Below, in pieces: positions 1-8,042 of a DNA stretch of 64,000 nucleotides. The stretch spans positions 4,624,001 through 4,688,000 of the forward strand of contig NZ_CP076538.1 of NCBI RefSeq assembly GCF_018885265.1. Reading direction: 5' to 3'. The translations under genes and the position numbers were made by a program. How positions within the stretch are numbered: the first letter of the stretch is position 1; each line of letters begins with the position of its first letter. Below the pieces are notes generated by a model. The model did not search any database. It saw nothing but the letters and a program-made list of their open reading frames with translations, and was not told where the DNA came from. Origin of the DNA: Amycolatopsis aidingensis (GTDB lineage: Bacteria > Actinomycetota > Actinomycetes > Mycobacteriales > Pseudonocardiaceae).

Positions 1-158
1 ACCGGATGAACCCACGCGAACACTCTAGGCACCACGACACCGGTCACGCAGCGATATCACTGACCTACCGCAGCCGGAAGCGCCGAAAGGAAATCTGTGC
101 TGACATACTCCTGCGGGGAGTGGATCTGCCGCGGCGCGAACGGACAGGGAGGCGGATA

Positions 159-983
159 GTGCCGGAGGACAGCTCACCAGGGGAGGACATCGGACGGACC
201 GGGGAGATCGCCGACGACTATGCCCGCGGCTACGCGCTGTTGCAGCGGCTCGGCGGCACCGAGCGGCCCGCGGTGCTCGACCTCTTCTCCGACTTCGCCG
301 AGGACTTCGGCCGGCAGTCCGTCGCCTTCGTCTACGGGCAGCTCTATCACCGCCCCGGGCTGAGCCTGCCGCAGCGGCAGCTGGCCACCATCGGCATCCT
401 GGCCACCCTCGGTTATGCCCAGGCGCAGCTGAAGTTCCACCTCGGCGCGGCACTGCGGGTGGGCTGCTCCCGGCAGCAGCTCGTGGAAGCCGTGCTCCAG
501 GTGGCCTCCTTCGCGGGCTTTCCGGCGACGATCAACGCGCTCGGCGTCGTCAAGGAGCTGTTCGATGAGCTGCCACCCGCTCCCCGGCCCACACCGGAAC
601 CCGCGCCCATGGAAGGGGACCGCTACCAGCGCGGACTCGAGGCGATGCGCCGCATCGACGGCGAGGCCGGGGAAAGGGTGGCGGCGAGCCTGGCGGAGCT
701 GGCACCCGACCTGGTCCGCTATCTGATCGAGTTCACCTTCGGTGAGGTCTACTGCAGGCCGGGGCTCGACCTGCGGGAACGGGAGATCGTCACGGTCGCC
801 GCGTGCACCGCGCTCGGCACGGCGGCGCCCCAGCTGAAGGTGCATGTACACGGGCTGCTCAACGTCGGCGGCACCCGGCAGGAGGCACTGGAGACGATCC
901 TGCACACGGCAGCCTATGTCGGCTTCCCGGCAGCGCTGAACGGCATCTCCGTGGCCCGCGCCGCCTTCGCCGAGCGGGACTGA
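159..983 (+). CDS. Carboxymuconolactone decarboxylase-family protein (two CMD domains)
   Basis: About 274 residues with two repeats of the AhpD/CMD alpha-helical fold. Each repeat has a 'RPGL-L-R-R-ATIG-LA-LG-A-QLK-H' pattern (around residues 60-125 and 185-250). CMD proteins are small decarboxylases or peroxidase-like enzymes; many tandem-CMD members have no assigned substrate. I chose GTG at 159 because a good Shine-Dalgarno (GGGAGG, 147-152) precedes it; the longer frame from position 6 has no such site. The gene lies upstream of and co-directional with the response regulator. Whether it belongs to the biosynthetic cluster is unclear. No classical CxxC redox pair is visible, so a peroxidase role is doubtful. 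Confidence 0.75.
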   Translation: MPEDSSPGEDIGRTGEIADDYARGYALLQRLGGTERPAVLDLFSDFAEDFGRQSVAFVYGQLYHRPGLSLPQRQLATIGILATLGYAQAQLKFHLGAALRVGCSRQQLVEAVLQVASFAGFPATINALGVVKELFDELPPAPRPTPEPAPMEGDRYQRGLEAMRRIDGEAGERVAASLAELAPDLVRYLIEFTFGEVYCRPGLDLREREIVTVAACTALGTAAPQLKVHVHGLLNVGGTRQEALETILHTAAYVGFPAALNGISVARAAFAERD

Positions 984-1104
984 CCGTCCGCCAGCCTGCT
1001 CGGAGAGCCCACGGGAGGCAGGGTTTAGCCCGTATCATCCAGGTGCAACGATTCAGTCGCCGGGCAGCAGGCTGTCCCGATGGCGAACAGGGGGTGAGCA
1101 CCGG

Positions 1105-1758
1105 GTGCCGTCGAGTGCCATCACGGTAGCGGTGATCGATGATCATCCGGTGGTCCTGGCCGGTATCCGGTCCTGGTACGCGCAGGCGCGGCCGCCGATC
1201 GAGGTGGTCGCCAGCGGCGAGGACGTCTCGGCGGCCCGCACCGAATCCGGTTCCGCCGCCGATGTGGTGGTCGTCGACCTGTACCTCTCCGGCGGAGTGC
1301 CGGGTTATCGCATGATCAGGCAGCTGGTGGACGAGGGCAGGCGGGTCATCGTCTACACCATGGTCGACAGCCAGGAGGCCGCCCTGACCTGCCTGGATCT
1401 CGGGGCACTCAGCTATCTCACCAAGGCCGAGGGGGAGCCGCACCTGGTAGCCGCCACGCAGGCGGCCGCACAGGGCCTTCCGTACACCCCGCCCGCGCTG
1501 GCCGGGGCGATCGGCACGGACACCCGGCCGAGCAGGCCCACCCTGGCCCCGCGGGAGGCCGACGTGCTGGTGGAGTGGTTCCAGTGCGAGTCGAAGGGCA
1601 TGGTCGCCGAGAAACTGGGACTCTCGGTTCGTACCGTCAACTCCTACCTCGACCGGGTACGCATCAAGTACGCCAATGTGGGCCGCCCGGCCAGCACCAA
1701 GGCCACCCTCGTCGCCAGGGCGATTCAGGACGGGCTGATCGGGCTGGACGAGCTGTGA
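1105..1758 (+). CDS. NarL/LuxR-family response regulator
   Basis: 217 residues. The N-terminal receiver domain has the acidic pair (VIDDHP, residues 9-14), a phospho-acceptor Asp in DVVVVDLY near residue 53 and a Lys in the SYLTKAEG segment. A LuxR-type helix-turn-helix follows at the C-terminus (LAPREADVL...LGLSVRTVNSYLDRVRIKY, about 145-195). It starts with GTG at 1105. Its 3' end overlaps by 34 bases the convergent sensor-kinase gene on the minus strand, and a second kinase follows. These probably form a two-component system controlling the adjacent cluster. That pairing is inferred from position only. Confidence 0.85.
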   Translation: MPSSAITVAVIDDHPVVLAGIRSWYAQARPPIEVVASGEDVSAARTESGSAADVVVVDLYLSGGVPGYRMIRQLVDEGRRVIVYTMVDSQEAALTCLDLGALSYLTKAEGEPHLVAATQAAAQGLPYTPPALAGAIGTDTRPSRPTLAPREADVLVEWFQCESKGMVAEKLGLSVRTVNSYLDRVRIKYANVGRPASTKATLVARAIQDGLIGLDEL

Positions 1759-2909
1759 ACCGCACAGCTCGCCTCCACCCAGAACCGGGTGTCGTCGGCG
1801 AGGGTGTGCAGGCGGACCTCCGGGTGCGCGGGCCGGGGCGGTTCGGCCCCTGGCCGGTCGGTCACCACACTCACCCGTACCCGGTCGCCGTACAGCAGGG
1901 TGACCCGTGCCGCGTGCCGGGTGGTGGCCAGCGCCGCGAGGATCGGGTCGGTCAGGGCCCTGCGCACCTCCACCGGCAGCGGACGCCCCTGCCCCCGCAC
2001 GGCGAGCTGGACCAGTACCCCGCCCCGCTCGGCGAGGTCGATACACGCGCGCAGCTCGTGCAGCAGCTGGTCGTCGGCCTGGTCGTTCTCGGCGAACAGC
2101 CTGCGCATCCGGGCGGCCTCGAACGCGCAGCCGGCCTTGACCGCCTCGTCGGCCGGGTCCAGCGTGCCGTCGGACAGCCCGCCGAGCAGCGGCAGGACGC
2201 TCTCCCCCAACCGGGCATAGTGTTCCTGCCGGTCCCGGTGGATCCGGCCGGCCACGGCCTCGCCGGTCAGCACCCGTTCCCGTTCCGCGATCGCCGCCCC
2301 CGCCTGCCGCGCGGACCGGCGCAGCAGCACGACCGCGGCGACCATCGTGAGCTGGAACCCGTAGACGATCAGTGCCCTGGTCGCCTTCTCCGCGACCTCG
2401 GCGGCGCTCGGCATCCCCGCGACCAGCAACCGCGCCAGCACCAGGGTCGCGTGCGCGGCGAAGAAGCACACCAGGTAACGCAACCGGACGTCGAGCAGGA
2501 GCAACAGGCCGTACCAGCCTGCCGCCAGGAACAGCCAGTCCGCCGAGTCGACGATCTGCGCGACGGCGAGATCGTGGGTCACCATCCCGCCTGCGACCAG
2601 CACCCCCAGCGCCCCGCCCAGCCACACCATCCTCGGCAGTGCCGTCCCGCGCAGCAGCAGGGTGATACAACCGGCGAGCAGAACGGTCAGCGCGCCGAAC
2701 AGGGTGAAGTGCAGCACCGGAGTGGCGTACTCGTCCTGGTGCGCCAGCAGCGTCGGCAACGCTAGTCCACAGTGGATCGTCGTGACCGTGACCACCAGCG
2801 CCAGCCGCAACCCACCGAGCAACCGCCGGACCACGTACTCGGTGTCCTCAGTGCCTGTTCCCAAACTCGCGGCACGGTCGGCTCGACCGGGCTCGGACTC
2901 GGTCCCCAT
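1725..2909 (-). CDS. Membrane sensor histidine-kinase-like protein (atypical)
   Basis: About 394 residues with roughly six hydrophobic segments in the first 200 residues, then a soluble C-terminal part. That part has a possible H-box region (RIHRDRQEHYARLGESVLPLL), but I cannot find convincing N and G boxes of an HATPase domain. It resembles the sensor partners of NarL regulators but may be catalytically degenerate. The start is uncertain. ATG 2909 has a GAGGGTG upstream but lies inside repeat copy A, so the first ~20 residues are repeat-derived. GTG at 2834 (369 residues) just after the repeat is an alternative. It converges on the response regulator gene and overlaps its end. Confidence 0.6.
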   Translation of the reverse strand: MGTESEPGRADRAASLGTGTEDTEYVVRRLLGGLRLALVVTVTTIHCGLALPTLLAHQDEYATPVLHFTLFGALTVLLAGCITLLLRGTALPRMVWLGGALGVLVAGGMVTHDLAVAQIVDSADWLFLAAGWYGLLLLLDVRLRYLVCFFAAHATLVLARLLVAGMPSAAEVAEKATRALIVYGFQLTMVAAVVLLRRSARQAGAAIAERERVLTGEAVAGRIHRDRQEHYARLGESVLPLLGGLSDGTLDPADEAVKAGCAFEAARMRRLFAENDQADDQLLHELRACIDLAERGGVLVQLAVRGQGRPLPVEVRRALTDPILAALATTRHAARVTLLYGDRVRVSVVTDRPGAEPPRPAHPEVRLHTLADDTRFWVEASCAVHSSSSPISPS

Positions 2910-2985
2910 CGTCACCCTCGCAGATCATACGCCCGGCCTCGCCGCCCGTGGACTCCGCAGCGCGAGTTCGTCCACTCGCCTCGAG
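2860..2985. repeat. Structured intergenic repeat, copy A
   Basis: One of three related ~110-base elements (others near 10333-10447 and 48159-48266). The outer arms are AACTCGCG (2864-2871) and CGCGAGTT (2961-2968), perfectly complementary. The inner arms are GACCGGGC (885-892 of this kilobase) and GCCCGGCC (931-938). The shared core reads GGCACGGTCGGCTCG, CTCGGACTC, CGCCCGGCCTCG, CGTGGACTCCGC, then TCCACTC. It sits between two minus-strand kinase genes and covers the predicted start of the downstream one. Confidence 0.75.
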
Positions 2986-3014
2986 CGGCGAAGCTCCGGG
3001 TCAGTAACCGACTC

Positions 3015-4136
3015 TCAGGCATCCGGCCACTCCAGCGAGACCACGGTGCCCTGCCGCCGTCCTGAGCGGATGTTCACCCTGGCGCCCGCGGCCGTCGCCT
3101 GCTCGCGGACCGAAAGCGCCAGCCCGCGCCGATACGGAGGGACCCGCTCCGGGTCGAACCCGCGCCCGGTATCGCTGATCTCCACGAAGATCCCGGTTTC
3201 CCCGCTACCCGCGCGCAGCAAGGCATGATCGACACCCGCATGCCGCACCACATTGCGCAGGGCCTCCGCCGCGCTGTTGCGCAACGTCACGGCGACCTCG
3301 GTCGGCAGCTCCAGCGGTCCGGCGATCTCGGTACACACCCGGATCGGATGCCGGTCGCTTTCCTCGGTCAGTAACCGCCCGAGATCCGTGGTGGGAGCGG
3401 GCGACTCCTCGCCGGTGAGCCGGTCCAGGTCACGGCGAGCCTGGGCACGCAACTCCGCCGCCGGCACCGGCGCCGAGGCCGCCACCATCATCAACGTGGT
3501 GCATGCGGTGTCATGTAAGAGAGAAAGACGTTCGCGCTCGGCAGCCCGGCCCGCCCTGGCGACCGCGGCGTCCCGCTGAGCCTGTGCCGCCCGCCGCGCA
3601 GCCACATCCGCGGTCCGCGCCTTGCTCCGCACCAGGAACCAGACCGCACGGGACAGCGCGGCCTCCACCAGCAGCCAGGCACAGATCGGCAGCGCCGACA
3701 CCCACTGCCCGCCAGCCGCGATCGCCACCCCGGCCAGGTCCATGGCCACCAGGAACGCGGCGACTGCCAAACCCCACCACAACGGCAGGATCCATTGGTA
3801 CGTAACGATAACGATACTGATCGCCACGCACACCCAGGTGCCGCCGTGCTCGGCGGGTCCGGTGGAAACGGACCATATCTGGGTCAGGCACACCACGGAC
3901 AGCACGAGCAGATCGGCGCCCAGCAAGCGATCCGGCCTCGTCGTCCGGCGAGTGAACACCAGATGGACGACACTCCAACAAATCGCGAGCAGCACGATGC
4001 CGATCGTGCTACCGCGCAGGTCCGCGGACACGCCAATGACCGCGAGCAGCCCGCACGCGACAATCACTGCACAGCGGACCTGCGCGGCATAACGGACAAC
4101 GAGCCGCGTCAGTTCACGTTCAACCTCCCCAGCCAA
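3015..4136 (-). CDS. NarL-type membrane sensor histidine kinase
   Basis: About 373 residues. Five or six transmembrane segments (about 20-165) are followed by a coiled Arg/Ala-rich linker. A dimerisation/H-box region contains LSLLHDTACTTLMM (about 203-217), and the HATPase domain shows an N-box (EALRNVVRHAGV), a G1-like DTGRGFDP and a final VVSLEW strand. This is the usual plan of DesK/NarX-family kinases, which phosphorylate LuxR-type regulators such as the one at 1105-1758. The start is TTG at 4136, chosen because GGAG lies about eight bases upstream and no ATG/GTG is suitably placed. It is divergent from the regulator at 4654. Confidence 0.8.
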   Translation of the reverse strand: MAGEVERELTRLVVRYAAQVRCAVIVACGLLAVIGVSADLRGSTIGIVLLAICWSVVHLVFTRRTTRPDRLLGADLLVLSVVCLTQIWSVSTGPAEHGGTWVCVAISIVIVTYQWILPLWWGLAVAAFLVAMDLAGVAIAAGGQWVSALPICAWLLVEAALSRAVWFLVRSKARTADVAARRAAQAQRDAAVARAGRAAERERLSLLHDTACTTLMMVAASAPVPAAELRAQARRDLDRLTGEESPAPTTDLGRLLTEESDRHPIRVCTEIAGPLELPTEVAVTLRNSAAEALRNVVRHAGVDHALLRAGSGETGIFVEISDTGRGFDPERVPPYRRGLALSVREQATAAGARVNIRSGRRQGTVVSLEWPDA

Positions 4137-4347
4137 GGCGGAACTCCGTTCTGCACCGCACCGTCATCCGCGGAAGACGGTGAACAAGCGCGAGCGCCCC
4201 CAGACGCTTCGGCGGAGTCAACGTACCACGAGGTCGACATACCGAGAACCCTCCATCGGAGGGTCGCGCGCGGCTCGGGATTGCGGGGTGATTGACCGTC
4301 AATGTCCCTCGCCGAATCGCCCTACCGTGCCGGGAGGTACCAATCCG

Positions 4348-4390
4348 ACCGAAGTGGCCTGCCCGCGCGGCCGGGCCGAGCCACTTCGGT
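4348..4390. repeat. 11-bp perfect inverted repeat (long hairpin)
   Basis: ACCGAAGTGGC (4348-4358) and GCCACTTCGGT (4380-4390) are exact reverse complements separated by 21 GC-rich bases. It could be a leader hairpin, a bidirectional terminator (no T-run on either side) or a wide operator. The function is not known. Confidence 0.6.
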
Positions 4391-4569
4391 CTCCGGTGAC
4401 GTCCTGCCCCCGACCCGAATCCTGAATTATTTTCAAGAATCATCGTGCAACGGTTGTTGCGCCAGGCCGTGTCAAGAAGGATCGAGGTCGTCGAGTTGGC
4501 GAACTTCACCCAGCGGCGCCTGAACATTTGGTACCGTCCGCGCTACGGGCCGGAAGTGATTGGGTGAGT

Positions 4570-4596
4570 AGTACTCCACGTCGAAGCGGGAGTACT
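4570..4596. promoter_or_regulatory. Candidate operator: AGTACTCC-N11-GGAGTACT
   Basis: Perfect 8-bp inverted repeat with an 11-base spacer. Each half also contains the self-palindrome AGTACT (4570-4575 and 4591-4596), with centres 21 bp apart, i.e. two helical turns. It lies 58-84 bases upstream of the start of the regulator at 4654, where an autoregulatory site would be expected. Confidence 0.5.
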
Positions 4597-4653
4597 TACC
4601 GGCAGCTAGGCTGAGTGCGCGTGACGGACGTAGAGATGAACTTTGGGGGTTCT

Positions 4654-5682
4654 ATGACTAAGTTCAGCCGGCGGCCCGGCCGCCCCGTCGTCAACTTGGA
4701 CAACCTGGACGACGCCGAACGCGCGATATACAGCTTCCTGCTGAACGGTCCCGCCACCAAGTCCGACTACGCCTCCACCACCGGCCTGACCAACGAGAAA
4801 GCCGCCGCCGCACTCAACCAGCTACAGGCGCACAAGTTCGGGCGGCACTCCCCCGCCGACTCACTCCAGCAGCTCACCCAGTCCCCGGACGCGGCGATCG
4901 TCGATCTCGTCAAGCAGTTGCGCGCCGAGTACATGCGGCTCAGCAAGCAGGCCACCTCGGTGAACGATCTGCTCGACCAGCTCCAGGTGTGGTGCGCACG
5001 CGATCATGACGAGGCGATCGAACTCCCCGGAACCGAGAAGTTGATGGATGGTGAAAAGGTAAGGGAGAAGCTGGTCGATCTGTCCAAAGAGGTCAATCGA
5101 AGCGTTCGCGCCCTCTACCCGACCATCTCCTCGCCGGAAGCGCTGCGGGCAGGCTACGCGCTGGACCGCGCCGTACTGGACCGCGGGGTCGAGATCCGCG
5201 CTGTGTTCCCGCACTCGGCCCGGCGCCAACGGGACGCGATGAACTATCTACGGCAGATCCAGGAGGACGGCGCCGAGCCGCGTACCGCGGCGGCGTTGCC
5301 CACGCAGCTGATCCTGCTGGATGACAATCTCGCCATTCTGCCGATGGAGCCGGACTGCAACGGCAGCGCCGCGCTGGTCCGCGATCCGAGCGTGCTCGCG
5401 TTTCTCGCCCAGCTCTTCGAACACGTCTGGGATCGGGCCCGCCCGATCTCCGAGTACAAGTACGACCAGGAAGTCTGGCGGGACATCGAGATCGCCATCC
5501 TGGTCGAGCTGAACTGCGGACGCTCCGACGAGGCGATCTCGCGCAAACTGGACATCTCCACCCGGACGCTGCGAAGGTACCTCGCCGATCTCTGCGACCG
5601 GTTCGAGGTCAAGACCAGGTTCCAGCTCGCGGTCGCGGCCTCCCGAGCCGGTTTGCTACCCGCCACCAAGGAAAACCAGTAA
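4654..5682 (+). CDS. TrmB-like/LuxR-type transcriptional regulator
   Basis: 342 residues. The N-terminal part looks like a TrmB-type winged helix (LDDAERAIYSFLLNGPATKSDYAS...LTNEKAAAALNQL, about 14-55). A middle ligand-binding-like domain follows. The C-terminal LuxR helix-turn-helix (ILVELNCGRSDEAISRKLDISTRTLRRYLADLCDRFEV, about 280-320) is clear. Proteins of this plan are common pathway-specific regulators in actinomycete clusters. I chose ATG 4654 because GGGGG lies six bases upstream; earlier in-frame GTG/ATG codons at 4615 and 4636 have none. The gene converges on the P450 gene at 5727. Confidence 0.75.
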   Translation: MTKFSRRPGRPVVNLDNLDDAERAIYSFLLNGPATKSDYASTTGLTNEKAAAALNQLQAHKFGRHSPADSLQQLTQSPDAAIVDLVKQLRAEYMRLSKQATSVNDLLDQLQVWCARDHDEAIELPGTEKLMDGEKVREKLVDLSKEVNRSVRALYPTISSPEALRAGYALDRAVLDRGVEIRAVFPHSARRQRDAMNYLRQIQEDGAEPRTAAALPTQLILLDDNLAILPMEPDCNGSAALVRDPSVLAFLAQLFEHVWDRARPISEYKYDQEVWRDIEIAILVELNCGRSDEAISRKLDISTRTLRRYLADLCDRFEVKTRFQLAVAASRAGLLPATKENQ

Positions 5683-5692
5683 CGCATCCCTC

Positions 5693-5709
5693 CCGAGTCG
5701 ACTCGGTTT
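5693..5709 (+). terminator. Possible intrinsic terminator after the regulator
   Basis: CCGAG-TCGA-CTCGG (a 14-base perfect palindrome, 5693-5706) followed by TTT, starting 11 bases after the regulator's stop. A second, stronger GC stem follows (CCCGGCGCGG 5713-5722 / CCGCGCCGGG 5736-5745) and overlaps the P450 stop codon, so the convergent junction may terminate both transcripts. Confidence 0.45.
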
Positions 5710-5726
5710 CGCCCCGGCGCGGTCCG

Positions 5727-6947
5727 CTAACGCAGCCGCGCCGGGAGGTAGTCCGGGCCGTGTACCGAGGTGCTACCGTAATACCGCACCCCGGATCGGT
5801 CGATCCGCACCTCGGGAAAGCGCGCCAGCAGCCGTTGCAGCACGATCTCCGACTCCAGCCGCGCCAGCCCCGCGCCGAGGCAGAAGTGAATGCCCGCGCC
5901 GAAGGTAAGGTGCGGATTCGGAGAACGGTCGAGGTCGAAGGTCGCCGGGTCGGCGAAAACCGCCTCGTCCAGGTTGGCCGAGGCGAGCCACATCACCACC
6001 ATCGTGTCGGCCGGTATCTCGACCCCGCCGAGCACGGTGTCTTTGGCCGTCCGGCGTTTCGAGGTCGGGAACGGGGGACGCTGGCGCAGGGTTTCCTCGA
6101 CCGCCGCGGAGGCCCGCTCCGGGTCGGCGCGTACCGCGGCCGTGACCGCCGGATTGTCGTCGAGGCACAGCATGATGTTGCCGAGGGTCAGGGTGGTGGT
6201 GACATGCCCGGCCATCAACATCAGCAGCACGAACCCGACGATCTCCTCGTCGTCCAGCCGCTGCCCGTCCACCTCCGCCTCGGCGAGACGGGTGATCAGG
6301 TCGTCCCCCGGATGCCTGCGCCGCCAGGCGATCCGGTCGAAGGCGTAGGCGTTCATCTCCTTGATGATGGTGCTGAAACCGGACTTGATGCCCTCGCCTG
6401 CCTCGGAGACCTTTTCGGTCACCTCGATCCGCCTGCTGAGCGAGATCAGGCCGTCGCCCCACTCCTGGAATATCTTCCTGTCTTCGGTCGGAATCCCGAG
6501 CAGTTCGGCGATCACCATTACCGGTATCGGGTTGGTCAACGTGCTGACCAGGTCGACCTCGTCGGTTTCCATTCGGTCGAGATGCGCGTCGACAAGCTCG
6601 GTGATTCGCGGCCGTAGCCCACTGATCACCCGTGGGGTGAAGGCCTTGCTGACGAGCCTGCGCAGCTTCTGGTGCCGCGGCGGATCGTGGTTTGCGAGGT
6701 TTCCCCTCGTGATGATCCGGATTTCCTCGTCCGGTGGCCGGGCGTGCCCGTCGTCTGAGGAGAAGGTCTCGTAGTCGTTGTAGACCGTCATGATGTCGCT
6801 GTGCCGGAAGACCTGGCACGCCTTCCGCTCCGGATCGAAATGCACCGGATGCTCGGTTCGCATCCAGTTGATCCAGTCGACGAGAATCATGGGGTCATCG
6901 CCTGTGGACAACTGCGGAGCTTCATGCATCCGCGGGACGCCTTCCAT
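5727..6947 (-). CDS. Cytochrome P450 (paralogue of 8039-9250)
   Basis: 406 residues, a soluble bacterial P450. The heme-binding loop is FGAGIHFCLGAG near residue 350 (Cys ligand), and the ExxR motif is EETLR. The I-helix reads LMAGHVTTT, so the acid of the usual AG(G/H)-(D/E)-T-T motif is replaced by Val. I chose ATG 6947 because it aligns residue for residue with the start of the paralogue (MxGxxxxH); TTG or ATG starts further upstream or downstream do not. It is the last gene of the long minus-strand series and follows the membrane protein by 42 bases. A role in oxidising the acyl chain or a carrier-bound amino acid is inferred. Confidence 0.9.
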   Translation of the reverse strand: MEGVPRMHEAPQLSTGDDPMILVDWINWMRTEHPVHFDPERKACQVFRHSDIMTVYNDYETFSSDDGHARPPDEEIRIITRGNLANHDPPRHQKLRRLVSKAFTPRVISGLRPRITELVDAHLDRMETDEVDLVSTLTNPIPVMVIAELLGIPTEDRKIFQEWGDGLISLSRRIEVTEKVSEAGEGIKSGFSTIIKEMNAYAFDRIAWRRRHPGDDLITRLAEAEVDGQRLDDEEIVGFVLLMLMAGHVTTTLTLGNIMLCLDDNPAVTAAVRADPERASAAVEETLRQRPPFPTSKRRTAKDTVLGGVEIPADTMVVMWLASANLDEAVFADPATFDLDRSPNPHLTFGAGIHFCLGAGLARLESEIVLQRLLARFPEVRIDRSGVRYYGSTSVHGPDYLPARLR

Positions 6948-6989
6948 GGGAATAATCTGGCACGTGCTCGACAGAGCTGACAAGAAACA

Positions 6990-8042
6990 TCAAGTACTTC
7001 GATTCAGGTAATCCGATTCCTTGGCTGTCCCACGGGCAGCGGCCTGGTCGGATCCGCTGCCGTCGACGGCCGGGTTCCGCTTCGTGACCACCCAGTAGAG
7101 CCAGGTCTCCGCCGCCAGTGCCAGCCCCCACAGCAGCAGGGTCGGGTACACCAGTACGAACGCCCACAGGGCGATACTGGACAGCTCGTGCCGGTCGAAG
7201 CCGAGCGCGGTCAGCACCAGGTCATAGCACCCGACCGCCCCCGCAGGAACCAGCATGAGAGCCCCCACCGCGCCGATGGTCACCAGGGCACGCCGGACCC
7301 AGCGTCCGGCCACCGGAACGGCCATCAGCACCGCGATGACCACGGCGACCCCGGCCAGTACCCCGGTATCGCCGAATCCGGGTGTCTGCACCTGCACGTC
7401 GCGGAAGGCGTCGTCTTCGGCGAAACCACCCCGCCAGCCCAGCGCCCAGGCGACCTTCAGCACCCCGTAGGGCAACGGTGCCACCGCGGCCACCACCGCG
7501 ATCCGGCGCAGCAGCCCGCTCGCCCGTTCCGGCGCCAGCCTGCTTCCCCGGCGCTCGCGCAGGGAGGCCAGCCCCGGTTCGGTGCGCAGCTGGTGCCGGA
7601 TGCGCAGCAGCAGCGCGATCCCCGCGCCGAGGGTCACCAGATGCACCACGAACTTCCCCCACTGCGGCACCATCTCGAAGGCCGGGGTTGCGCCGGTGAT
7701 CTTCATCAGCGACCACACAATGGCGAACAGCAGGTTGTGCGGCAGCCTGCCGAGGCTGCCCGCCAGCATCAGCACGCCCGCGAGAACCTCACCGGCCAGC
7801 AGCAGGCGGGCGTGGTGCGGGGCGGGACGCAGCACGGACAGCACCGCGGCGAGCACGGCCGCCGGCACCACGACCTGCCACGGCGCGGCCGGCATCGGGG
7901 TCACATCGGCCGCCCCGGTAAGCCCGGCCACCAGGAAGGCCACCGCGGCGGCGAGGCAGCTCACCGCCGCGAGCAGGGAGTACCTGCCGGGGTCCACCGG
8001 GGCAGGCCCCTCCCCCGGCAGCCCGCTGTCGCGCCCGGTCAC
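6990..8042 (-). CDS. Polytopic membrane protein of unknown function
   Basis: 350 residues with about eight hydrophobic spans and a short charged loop in the middle. A PLPYGVLKVAWAL segment (near 195-207) is echoed by VLPYLTLKVLWVF in the membrane protein at 60461-61471, suggesting that the two are distant homologues placed near opposite ends of the cluster. The GTG start at 8042 overlaps the stop of the P450 at 8039 in a GTGA arrangement, implying translational coupling. I see no transporter signature. The function is unknown; a role in export, resistance or membrane anchoring of pathway enzymes is only a guess. Confidence 0.65.
   Translation of the reverse strand: MTGRDSGLPGEGPAPVDPGRYSLLAAVSCLAAAVAFLVAGLTGAADVTPMPAAPWQVVVPAAVLAAVLSVLRPAPHHARLLLAGEVLAGVLMLAGSLGRLPHNLLFAIVWSLMKITGATPAFEMVPQWGKFVVHLVTLGAGIALLLRIRHQLRTEPGLASLRERRGSRLAPERASGLLRRIAVVAAVAPLPYGVLKVAWALGWRGGFAEDDAFRDVQVQTPGFGDTGVLAGVAVVIAVLMAVPVAGRWVRRALVTIGAVGALMLVPAGAVGCYDLVLTALGFDRHELSSIALWAFVLVYPTLLLWGLALAAETWLYWVVTKRNPAVDGSGSDQAAARGTAKESDYLNRST

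Larger units (their letters stand above)
4137..4653. promoter_or_regulatory. Divergent control region between sensor kinase and TrmB/LuxR-type regulator
   Basis: This 517-base stretch has no credible gene. It contains several dyads: ACCCTCC-ATC-GGAGGGT (4248-4264), TTGAC-C-GTCAA (4292-4302), an 11-base-pair perfect inverted repeat ACCGAAGTGGC / GCCACTTCGGT (4348-4358 and 4380-4390), and a pair of AGTACT palindromes (4570-4596, listed separately). An AT-rich patch (around 4425-4440) is unusual for this sequence. It must hold the promoters for both flanking genes. Confidence 0.6.

Noticed and set aside
6993..6998. AGTACT upstream of the P450 at 5727 as a second regulator site
   Set aside because: It is a single core within the end of a coding region. 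The same hexamer also occurs inside unrelated coding sequence (for example near 15178, 40000 and 53193).
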